Assembly (NCBI GenBank): GCA_964548045.1
Contig: CAZJQZ010000038.1
Span: 1 to 19,670 of the forward strand
Reading direction: 5' to 3'
Length of the DNA: 19,670 nucleotides
Origin: JBGLNL01 sp964548045
GTDB lineage: Bacteria; Chloroflexota; Dehalococcoidia; SZUA-161; SpSt-899
The position numbers were made by a program, and so were the translations under genes. Positions 1-6,311 of the stretch are shown here, in pieces. A model generated the notes under the pieces. It did no database searches. It was not told the DNA's origin and was given only the letters and a program-made list of their open reading frames with translations. The stretch's first letter is position 1, and every line of letters starts with the position of its first letter.

Positions 1-1
1 A

Positions 2-841
2 AAAGACAGGATTGTGATCGTTGCCGGCTTTCAGGGACTCACCAAAGATATGGACGTGACCACACTGGGACGCGGCGGCTCCGATACCACGGCAGTCGCT
101 CTGGCAATAGCACTGAATGCTGACAGATGTGAAATCTATACTGATGTAGAAGGCGTGTATACCGCTGATCCCCGGATAATGCCCAAAGCACGCAAGCTGG
201 ATGACATCGGCTACGAGGATATGCTGGAAATGGCTTCCAGCGGATCAAAAGTTATGCATTCTCGGGCTGTGGAACTGGGCTGGGTTTACAACATGCCCAT
301 CATGGTAGCATCATCACTCAATGATAACCCCGGCACTCTCATTCATGGAGGCGCTTCTATGGAGATCAGAAATAAAGTCAGCGGCATTGCCCACGACTCA
401 AACATAGCCAAGATTACCGTTGTCGGTGTGCCTGATAAGCCCGGAATTGCCAGCAGCGTTTTCGAACCGTTGGCCAGTGCTGGTATCAGTGTTGACAGTA
501 TTGTTCAGAACGCCAGTGTTAAAAGGATCACTGACCTGACTTTCACGGTAGCCGGCAGCGATGAAAAAGCCACCATGGAAGTAGTCGAGCCAATAGCTGA
601 AGCCATCGGGGCCAAAAAGTGTGTGAGCGATTCCACTCTCGGTAAGGTGAGCGTCATCGGGGCGGGGATGCAGAGCGGACCGGGATATGCTTCCCGCATG
701 TTCAAAGCGCTGGCGGATGAGAAAATCAATGTCGAACTGATCTCAACCTCGGAGATCAGGATCACCTGCATTATCGATAAAGAGCAGGTACCTCAGGCAG
801 TACAGGCACTCCACAAGGCTTTTGAACTGGAAGGGAATTAG
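2..841 (+). CDS. lysC: Aspartate kinase, C-terminal part (5' truncated by window edge)
   Basis: Aspartokinase phosphorylates L-aspartate in the first committed step towards lysine, threonine and methionine. The frame is open from base 2, so the GTG at 14 is not the true start; it reads KDRIVIVAGFQG, a conserved stretch of the kinase domain. It is followed by the GRGGSDTTAVALA nucleotide-site loop and the DVEGVYTADPR segment typical of the family. Two ACT domains follow, one starting near base 413 (ITVVGVPDKPG) and one near base 647 (VSVIGAGMQSGPG); in this family they bind lysine and/or threonine for feedback inhibition. About 279 residues are present and roughly 125 N-terminal residues are missing compared with a usual 400-residue enzyme. 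The stop is TAG at 839-841. It converges on the tandem-receiver gene across a strong hairpin. Confidence 0.95.
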   Translation, partial: KDRIVIVAGFQGLTKDMDVTTLGRGGSDTTAVALAIALNADRCEIYTDVEGVYTADPRIMPKARKLDDIGYEDMLEMASSGSKVMHSRAVELGWVYNMPIMVASSLNDNPGTLIHGGASMEIRNKVSGIAHDSNIAKITVVGVPDKPGIASSVFEPLASAGISVDSIVQNASVKRITDLTFTVAGSDEKATMEVVEPIAEAIGAKKCVSDSTLGKVSVIGAGMQSGPGYASRMFKALADEKINVELISTSEIRITCIIDKEQVPQAVQALHKAFELEGN

Positions 842-843
842 CG

Positions 844-889
844 AATCCCCCTTTCATCCCCCTTTCACAAAGGGAGAAAGAGGGGGATT
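844..889. terminator. Nested hairpin between convergent genes, probable bidirectional terminator or intergenic repeat element
   Basis: The outer arms AATCCCCC (844-851) and GGGGGATT (882-889) pair perfectly, and TTTC (852-855) can continue with GAAA (876-879) across a two-base bulge. Inside them, CCCTTT (860-865) and AAAGGG (869-874) form a second stem with a 3-base CAC loop. The element starts three bases after the lysC stop and ends eleven bases before the end of the convergent receiver gene, so it can serve both strands. There is no clear T tract, so it is not a textbook intrinsic terminator. It resembles C-rich/G-rich intergenic repeats that are scattered through many environmental bacterial genomes. 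Confidence 0.6.
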
Positions 890-900
890 TCCCACGCTTT

Positions 901-1719
901 CTATTTGGATAATACCATCTTTTCAAAATCCATCGGGAAGTAGGTGCCATCATAGACTGCCCTTACCCCATCGGCAAGCTGGGTGCTGGCAGCTTTTTTG
1001 GGTATGAAGCCTAAAGCACCTGCATCCGCACAAACCTGCATATTCTCCTCTTCATCGTATTGTGTCAGAATTAGGACCCTGGTTTGCGGATACTGTTTGA
1101 TAATCTCTTTGGTTGCCTGAACCCCACTCATAACCGGCATCATGATATCGAGCAGCGCCACATCAGGCAAGAGGCGAGGCAACTTATCGAGCGCTTCTTT
1201 GCCATCGCCGGCTTCACCGACTACTGACATATCTTTTTGCAATGCCAGAACGGCGCATATTCCATCGCGGACCATAGTGTGGTCATCCGCTACCAGCACC
1301 TTGATGATCCTTTCGATCTGTTCCAGCAGATTCTGAATATGTGGCACCATCAGGGAAGGCTCAATAGGTTTGGTCAGGAAGTCATCTGCTTCCAGTTGCA
1401 TTCCCTCGAATTTTCGCCACCCCTTCTCATATCGATCCTCGTGTTTGGCATCCAGCACCAGCAGGGGAATATCCTTATATTTGGGATGTTCTTTGAGCCA
1501 TTTGTGGAGAGAGAAAGCCTCTCCTGCCGGAGCGATGGTTCCCACCACCACAACATCGGGGTTTTCGCTCATCTTCTCTTGAGCCTCTGCCCGGCTGGAA
1601 GTGGGTATTACTTCATTGGAATGGGCCTTCATGGTCATCTGGAACGCATCAACAAAATCAGATTCATCATCCACAATCAGGATTTTCTTGTTTTCGGTTT
1701 TGCTGGCTTTCCTGGTCAT
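901..1719 (-). CDS. Tandem-receiver response regulator without output domain (REC-REC)
   Basis: This 272-residue cytoplasmic protein is made of two CheY-like receiver domains (about 11-135 and 138-265) with no DNA-binding or enzymatic domain. The first has the acidic pair D17/D18 and the conserved lysine K117 (FLTKP), but the phospho-acceptor position is glycine (G60 in PDVVVVGTIAP), so it probably cannot be phosphorylated. The second is canonical: D145/D146, D191 in LLDIMMP and K241. It closely resembles the receiver of the NarL-type regulator encoded at 5658-6311, sharing ADDHT/VDDHT, VRDG and LTQYD. The start ATG at 1719 is preceded by AAGGAGG at good spacing. The gene lies 62 bases downstream of metF on the same strand and may be its last cistron. 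It could act as a phosphate sink or protein-binding adaptor; that role is inference. Confidence 0.9.
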   Translation of the reverse strand: MTRKASKTENKKILIVDDESDFVDAFQMTMKAHSNEVIPTSSRAEAQEKMSENPDVVVVGTIAPAGEAFSLHKWLKEHPKYKDIPLLVLDAKHEDRYEKGWRKFEGMQLEADDFLTKPIEPSLMVPHIQNLLEQIERIIKVLVADDHTMVRDGICAVLALQKDMSVVGEAGDGKEALDKLPRLLPDVALLDIMMPVMSGVQATKEIIKQYPQTRVLILTQYDEEENMQVCADAGALGFIPKKAASTQLADGVRAVYDGTYFPMDFEKMVLSK

Positions 1720-1740
1720 TTTATTTTCCTCCTTTTATCT

Positions 1741-1781
1741 AAAGTGATTTTCCCTCATTGAAGGGTGATTAAGGGGATTTT
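1741..1781 (-). repeat. Degenerate C-rich/G-rich intergenic element between metF and the tandem-receiver gene
   Basis: Read on the minus strand, this stretch begins AAATCCCCTTAATCACCC and continues into a small hairpin with CCCT/AGGG arms (1752-1755 with 1762-1765). Its order of blocks (ATCCCC, a T-rich gap, CCCTT, CA, AGGG) matches that of the stronger element at 844-889 read on the plus strand. It therefore looks like a decayed, inverted copy of the same repeat. It may also weaken read-through from metF. Confidence 0.35.
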
Positions 1782-2684
1782 CTATGTTTCAACTTTTTCC
1801 ATCAGTGCTGCTTCGATAATCTCGGGCACAATCCCCTCATTTCCCACCGCCATGATATGAACCCCGTCACACAGGTTGTTTTCCTCTATTTCCCTTATCA
1901 TTCTCACCGCAATTTCGATCCCTTTCTGAAGGCCTTTCCCCTTTTCGGCTGTGGCAAGTTCGTCGATAACTTCCTGGGGTATGATGATGCCCGGGACGCT
2001 CTTATTCATGTAGCGGGCCATTCCTGCTGACGACATGACGATGATGCCTGCCAGAATCTTCACATTGTACTGGGAAGCGTACTGCATAAACCGGCGGAAG
2101 CTGGCCAGCTCAAATATCCCCTGTGTCTGAAAAAACGTGGCTCCGGCAGCGACCTTTTTATCGAACTTGATTAATTGCGGTTCGATAAAATCCGCTGACG
2201 GGTGAACCGATGCCCCGATGCAGAATTCGGGGGCTCCTTTCAGTTCGTTCCCGGCTGCGTCTTTCCCGGATTCCAGGGTACGGATCATTGTCAACAACTG
2301 AGCCGATTCCATATCGAAGACCGGTTTCACTTCCGGGTGATCTCCGACATCTATCGAATCACCGGTAAGGGCCAGCACATTGTTGACGCCTCTTGAATGC
2401 GCGAACAGCAGGTCCGCCTGGAGCGCCATCCGATTGCGGTCGCGGCAGGTCATTTGTAAAATGGGCTCTCCGCCCCGTTCCTTTACCAGCAGGCATCCTC
2501 CAAGCGAAGGGTAGCGCATGATCGAACTCTGGTGATCGGTAACATTTATAGCATCGACATTGTCTTTGAGCAGATCGATGTGATGCTCTAACTCCGAGAT
2601 ATCGGTTCCTTTTGGCGGGCCCACTTCGGTGGTTATGAGAAACTTGCCGGAGTTGAGTTTTTCTTCAAATAGCGATTTAGCCAT
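1782..2684 (-). CDS. metF: 5,10-methylenetetrahydrofolate reductase, catalytic subunit
   Basis: MetF is the flavin-dependent TIM-barrel enzyme that reduces 5,10-methylene-tetrahydrofolate to 5-methyl-tetrahydrofolate. At 300 residues it has the usual length. Family signatures are the N-terminal TTEVGPPKGTD segment containing the catalytic-type glutamate, the VTDHQSS strand, LALTGDS (flavin/folate-binding barrel strand), FCIGASVHPSA and the GATFFQTQGIF strand. Its ATG overlaps the end of metV by 8 bases (ATGGCTAA), so the two are translationally coupled. Pairing with MetV points to the MetVF-type enzyme of the methyl branch of the Wood-Ljungdahl pathway and not to a stand-alone NADH-dependent enzyme. 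The methyl-THF product could feed methionine synthesis or acetyl-CoA synthase; the window does not show which. Confidence 0.95.
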   Translation of the reverse strand: MAKSLFEEKLNSGKFLITTEVGPPKGTDISELEHHIDLLKDNVDAINVTDHQSSIMRYPSLGGCLLVKERGGEPILQMTCRDRNRMALQADLLFAHSRGVNNVLALTGDSIDVGDHPEVKPVFDMESAQLLTMIRTLESGKDAAGNELKGAPEFCIGASVHPSADFIEPQLIKFDKKVAAGATFFQTQGIFELASFRRFMQYASQYNVKILAGIIVMSSAGMARYMNKSVPGIIIPQEVIDELATAEKGKGLQKGIEIAVRMIREIEENNLCDGVHIMAVGNEGIVPEIIEAALMEKVET

Positions 2685-3363
2685 TGTTGCCTCCCACTGC
2701 AGCGACGCTCGGGCTGGCTACGATTCGTCTCGGCCTGGGAATGGGTCGGAAGTTCCTTGGAGGATAGTAACGGCGCATCTTGTCCAGTTGTCCCAGCCTT
2801 TCGAGTCGCTGGTAGATCAATATCCAGGCACAATCCATCTCCGGGCTTACTTCACATTTCCCGTTCTTGGTTCCCGCGCATGGGCCATTTAGAATCCCCT
2901 TGGTGCAGCGGGTTATCGGGCAGATTCCGGCTGTCTCGTCCAGGCGGCAATCACCACAAGCCGCACATCGTTCATCCCAGACACCGAAATCCTTGGCCAT
3001 ACCCAGAAATGAGGTGTTCACTCCGGGAAGAACTACCGTATCGGGGAAATACCCGGCCAGAGTCTGGACTCCGATACCGCAGGCCAGCGAAAGGATAGCG
3101 TCTATATCTTTGACCTGATCGGTAATAAGTTCCATGAATTCTTCATCGCATTGCCTTTTCAGAGTGTGCTCTGTGAATATGTGGCCTTGCCCCCCGTTCT
3201 TTGACTCGGCAAATTGCAGGGCTTCCCGAAGGAAAGACACCTCCCGTTCGCCGCCGGCATTGCACACCGTCACGCAGGTGCCGCAACCTAGAATCATTAC
3301 TTTCTCATAAGGAGCAATCATGCGCTGGATTTTGTCCACCGGTTTTTGTTCGACGACTATCAA
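2677..3363 (-). CDS. metV: MetV: cysteine-rich iron-sulfur/zinc subunit of methylenetetrahydrofolate reductase
   Basis: This 228-residue protein matches the 'methylene-tetrahydrofolate reductase C-terminal' family, which partners MetF in acetogens. The N-terminal half carries GCGTCVTVCNAGGE (C27, C30, C34), then C72 and C95 (LACGIGVQ). The C-terminal half has a dense cysteine cluster, C133, C136, C139, C148, C153, C162, C170 and C178, in the order CAACGDC, ICPITRC, GPCAG, KCE, DCAW, expected to hold iron-sulfur clusters and/or zinc. The start is TTG at 3363, chosen because AAGGAGGTGAAAAG lies directly ahead of it inside the end of the upstream gene, whose TGA stop overlaps the TTG by four bases. 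With metF it forms a tightly coupled unit. Known MetV proteins relay electrons to the MetF flavin; here the likely donor is the fusion protein encoded directly upstream. Confidence 0.92.
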   Translation of the reverse strand: MIVVEQKPVDKIQRMIAPYEKVMILGCGTCVTVCNAGGEREVSFLREALQFAESKNGGQGHIFTEHTLKRQCDEEFMELITDQVKDIDAILSLACGIGVQTLAGYFPDTVVLPGVNTSFLGMAKDFGVWDERCAACGDCRLDETAGICPITRCTKGILNGPCAGTKNGKCEVSPEMDCAWILIYQRLERLGQLDKMRRYYPPRNFRPIPRPRRIVASPSVAAVGGNNG

Positions 3364-5489
3364 CTTTTCACCTCCTTACTTAAGATTGAATCGAGATACA
3401 ATTCACCAATTTTCTTGGTGAACTGGTCAAGAGCGGCTACGGGTTCCTCTTCCATAGTGGAAGGTTCGAAAAGTTGAAGGCGCTCCGTCTCCAATCCCAG
3501 TTGTTCAAGCACTTTTCTGACTTTTTCCGCTTGCTGGTTTAGCCAGTAGGCGGTCTTTTCCCGAGCGCACATTTCCCCACACCCGGCAACGAAAACACCT
3601 TCAGCTCCAGCCTCAAACGCCCGCAGGATGTGCTTTGCCTCAACTTTGGCTACACAGAGAACAGGCACTATATGCAAGCCGGTCCTGTCCCGCCGCCAGA
3701 AATCCGAAAGAGATCCGGTCCCGTGCAGCCCATACTGGCAACAGAAGCCAATGATAAGCGGCTTGCTTTTCATCTCCGAAGCTGACTTTATAGCGTGCTC
3801 CAGTTCTTCCGCTAAATGATTGCGATCATAAGGCCGGCGCAGCACGATTGCTCCTGCCGGACACTCGGTGACGCATATTCCGCAAGCCTGACACTGGTCA
3901 GCCGGAATCTGGATGGTGCCCGTTTCATCCAGATAGGGTACATGATAGGGACAAACCCTCAGGCAGGTAAGGCAAGTGGCACATTTGTCCTGGAAGAGTA
4001 TCTCTGCTCCCATACCGCAACGCAGGCATCTCCTGGCCTCTGTCACGGCGGCTGTCCAGTTGTAGACCATCTCCACCGGACGAAAATCCTTTGTCCTTGC
4101 CTTGGGTGGAATAATCTCCGGTTCCAGACGATCGGCCTTTTTGATCATGTCAGCGGTTTGTGAAAGAAGATCACCTGATAGAACATTTTTTTCATTTTCC
4201 TCTGGAAGGGGATAATTATGCCTGACATAATCATGCATTCGGTGAGCAGCTTGCCTGCCGGTGGCCAGAGCCTCGGTCACGGTTGCCGGTCCGGTGACAG
4301 CGTCACCTCCGGCAAAAACTCCGGCCCGTGTGGTGGTAAGGGTAACCGGATCGACCTGAATGGTGCTGCCTCTGCCGATGCGAAGTTTGAAATCCTCGGG
4401 GACCTGAGGTGCCTGCCCGATTGCAGTGATTAGAGTATCAAATTCTTCAGTGATTTCACTGCCCTCGATGGGCACCGGGCGGCGTCGGCCACTGGCATCC
4501 GGTTCTCCCAGTTTCATCTTCACGCAGGTGACCTCCAGATGCCCGTCCAGACTTTTGATTCCGGTTGGCGCTGTCAGATATGAAATTTCTATTTCTTCCT
4601 GCAGGGCCTGTTCTATTTCTTCGGGATCTGCGGGCATCTCTTCCCGGCTGCGTCGGTAAAGAATGGAAACTTCTTTCGCTCCTAAACGCACCGCCGTGCG
4701 GGCGGCGTCGATAGCAACGTTCCCTCCCCCTACCACCGCCACTTTCTTCCCGAGTCTAGGCTTGAGTCCCAAGTTCACTTCGCGCAAGAAAGTGGCTCCG
4801 TCGATAACTCCTGCGTTATCTTCCCCTTCGATTCCCAGCCTGAGGCTCTGGTGAGCACCAATGGTCAGGAAGATGGCCTTGTAACCCATTTCGGAAAGGA
4901 GATCAATCGATACCACACGTGTGTTCGTTCTGATCTCAACTCCCATCTGGATCAGGCGTTGAATCTCGGTATCGAGCACTTCCCGGGGAAGTCGATACTG
5001 CGGAATCCCGACCCGCAGCATCCCTCCCATTTCCAGATATGCTTCAAAGATGGTCACCGGGTATCCCAGCTTGCGAAGGTAGTAAGCGCAGCCCAGCCCC
5101 GCCGGACCCGAACCCACTACCCCCATCTTTTCATCGTAAATAGTCTCTGCTTCGAGTTCGATCATGCGATCCCCCCCGAAATCAACAGCGAATCGCTTCA
5201 GCGCCCGGATAGCCAGCGGATTGTCAACCTGCGCCCGGCGGCAGTTATTCTCACAGGGATGGGTACAAACAAAGGCGCAGATCGAAGGAAAAGGATTGCC
5301 ATCCCTGATTACTTTGAGCGCTTCCATCACTTTCCCCTGGGCGATCAGGTCAATGTATTCCCTGATTTCCATGTGCAATGGGCAGGCGGCCTGGCATGGA
5401 GGCATAAGGCTATGGTCGAAAGTCGATTCCTTTGCCTGAGCCTGTGAGGATTTGGGAATTACTTTGCTATCGATCCCGGATGCCAGCAT
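3360..5489 (-). CDS. GltD-like NAD(P)H:FAD oxidoreductase fused to 2x[4Fe-4S] ferredoxin and MvhD-like domains
   Basis: This 709-residue cytoplasmic protein probably feeds electrons to MetVF. In order it shows: a GltD-type N-terminal iron-sulfur domain (C32, C36, C71, C75, C79, C83); an FAD Rossmann motif VGSGPAGLG (125-133) with EMGGMLRVGIP; an NAD(P)H motif VVGGGNVAIDAARTA (252-266) followed by LYRRSREEMPA; a second FAD motif FAGGDAVTGPATV (392-404); two [4Fe-4S] motifs, CATCLTCLRVCP (503-514) and CQACGICVTECP (533-544); and an MvhD-like domain (about 577-660) with C583/C584, C612, C637 and C641. The start ATG at 5489 follows AAGGAGGGGACT; an upstream in-frame ATG at 5561 lacks such a signal. 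It overlaps metV by four bases. MvhD normally docks a donor onto HdrA; here the flavin module is on the same chain. GltD-like proteins also occur in glutamate synthase and other NAD(P)H-linked enzymes, but no GltB-like gene is nearby. Confidence 0.88.
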   Translation of the reverse strand: MLASGIDSKVIPKSSQAQAKESTFDHSLMPPCQAACPLHMEIREYIDLIAQGKVMEALKVIRDGNPFPSICAFVCTHPCENNCRRAQVDNPLAIRALKRFAVDFGGDRMIELEAETIYDEKMGVVGSGPAGLGCAYYLRKLGYPVTIFEAYLEMGGMLRVGIPQYRLPREVLDTEIQRLIQMGVEIRTNTRVVSIDLLSEMGYKAIFLTIGAHQSLRLGIEGEDNAGVIDGATFLREVNLGLKPRLGKKVAVVGGGNVAIDAARTAVRLGAKEVSILYRRSREEMPADPEEIEQALQEEIEISYLTAPTGIKSLDGHLEVTCVKMKLGEPDASGRRRPVPIEGSEITEEFDTLITAIGQAPQVPEDFKLRIGRGSTIQVDPVTLTTTRAGVFAGGDAVTGPATVTEALATGRQAAHRMHDYVRHNYPLPEENEKNVLSGDLLSQTADMIKKADRLEPEIIPPKARTKDFRPVEMVYNWTAAVTEARRCLRCGMGAEILFQDKCATCLTCLRVCPYHVPYLDETGTIQIPADQCQACGICVTECPAGAIVLRRPYDRNHLAEELEHAIKSASEMKSKPLIIGFCCQYGLHGTGSLSDFWRRDRTGLHIVPVLCVAKVEAKHILRAFEAGAEGVFVAGCGEMCAREKTAYWLNQQAEKVRKVLEQLGLETERLQLFEPSTMEEEPVAALDQFTKKIGELYLDSILSKEVKS

Positions 5490-5531
5490 AGTCCCCTCCT
5501 TAGTGTAACGTGGAAAATTTAAGTAAGGGGA

Positions 5532-5537
5532 ATAATA
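5532..5537 (-). promoter_or_regulatory. Candidate -10 box for the fusion-metV-metF operon
   Basis: The minus strand reads GGTATTATTCC, giving TATTAT about 43 bases ahead of the ATG at 5489. No recognisable -35 box lies 16-18 bases upstream (TGGTAC or neighbours). A good -10 without a -35 is what an activator-dependent promoter would show. The inverted motif at 5593-5623 lies roughly 80 bases upstream of the expected transcription start, which is compatible with activator binding. Confidence 0.35.
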
Positions 5538-5592
5538 CCATGCCCGGGACTTTGGTACCATAGAGAGATACCGGGGATGGGAAGCCAGTATT

Positions 5593-5645
5593 TTACGGCA
5601 ATTTTCAGCGTTTTATGCCGTAATTTACGGGGGAAAATACGGGGG
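5593..5645. promoter_or_regulatory. Inverted TTACGGCA/TGCCGTAA pair plus tandem ACGGGGG repeats: possible operator
   Basis: TTACGGCA (5593-5600) and TGCCGTAA (5616-5623) are perfect 8-base inverted arms whose centres are 23 bases apart, about two helical turns. Directly beside them are TTTACGGGGG (5624-5633) and AATACGGGGG (5636-5645), two direct copies 12 bases apart. The cluster lies between the stop of the NarL-type regulator and the fusion-metV-metF operon. The same TTACGGCA octamer recurs at 8056-8063 inside the kinase promoter. As RNA the arms could also fold with a 15-base loop, but no T tract follows on the minus strand, so an operator seems likelier than a terminator. Confidence 0.45.
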
Positions 5646-5657
5646 TGAAAATTTCGC

Positions 5658-6311
5658 TCACAAAGTAATGATCCCCCGGCGCAGGGCAAACTTGATGAGA
5701 TCGGTTCTATTGTGGATATCCAGTTTTTGCATCATGCTGGTCTTGTAGGATTCGGCGGTTCGTACGCTAATTACAAGCATATCTGATATCTCTTTTGCCG
5801 TATATCCTTCTGCCACCAGCTTAAGCACTTCCCGTTCCCTGTCAGTTAATTGCTCGTAAGGATCCTTTTCATGCCCGTTGAGGGAGTATTGCTGTCGCTC
5901 TTCAATAAGCACTGAAGCTGCCGTAGGTGAAAGGTAGGAACCACCATTAGCTACAGTATTAATTGCAGAACTCAGCTCCGAAAATGCCGCCATTTTGCTG
6001 ATAAATCCGCGCGCCCCTGCCTCTATAATGGGAACAATATAGTCCCTGTCATCATATTGAGTAAGAGCCAGCACATTCACGTCCGGGAATTCCTTGCGTA
6101 TGCGACGGGTAGCTTCAAGTCCGCCCATGATGGGCATAGCCAGGTCCATCAGGACCAGGTTCGGGCCAAATTCCCTGACTTTGTCGATGGCTTCCATTCC
6201 GTTTGAAGCTTCCCCAATCACCTCGATGTTGGTTGCCAGAGCCAGCAAAGCACGGACCCCATCCCTTACCAGGGTATGGTCATCAACTATCAGAACTTTC
6301 GTCGTGACCAT
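5658..6311 (-). CDS. NarL/FixJ-family DNA-binding response regulator
   Basis: The protein has 217 residues from the chosen start. An N-terminal receiver (about 4-120) has the acidic pair D10/D11, the phospho-acceptor D56 in VLMDLAMP and K106 in FISKMAA. A C-terminal LuxR-type helix-turn-helix follows (about 153-217): LTDREREVLKLVAEGY, then AKEISDMLVISVRTAESYK as the recognition region. The ATG at 6311 was chosen over one at 6341 because AGGAGGA (6320-6326) lies 8 bases ahead and the residues MVTTKVLIVDD begin a normal receiver. The start overlaps the end of the histidine kinase gene by 29 bases, so the two form a cognate pair. Its likely targets are its own operon and the adjacent metVF operon; that is inferred from position and the shared octamer. 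Confidence 0.95.
   Translation of the reverse strand: MVTTKVLIVDDHTLVRDGVRALLALATNIEVIGEASNGMEAIDKVREFGPNLVLMDLAMPIMGGLEATRRIRKEFPDVNVLALTQYDDRDYIVPIIEAGARGFISKMAAFSELSSAINTVANGGSYLSPTAASVLIEERQQYSLNGHEKDPYEQLTDREREVLKLVAEGYTAKEISDMLVISVRTAESYKTSMMQKLDIHNRTDLIKFALRRGIITL

Noticed and set aside
1237..1761. Open frame of 174 codons on the plus strand
   Set aside because: It is antisense to the tandem-receiver gene and crosses its ribosome site; no motif.
4851..5447. Open frame of 198 codons on the plus strand
   Set aside because: It lies wholly antisense to the GltD-like/MvhD-like fusion gene, whose motifs are unmistakable; the antisense product has no recognisable domain.
5593..5623. Intrinsic terminator of the response regulator gene
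   Set aside because: The arms are perfect, but the loop is 15 bases and no T run follows on the minus strand; an operator reading fits better.
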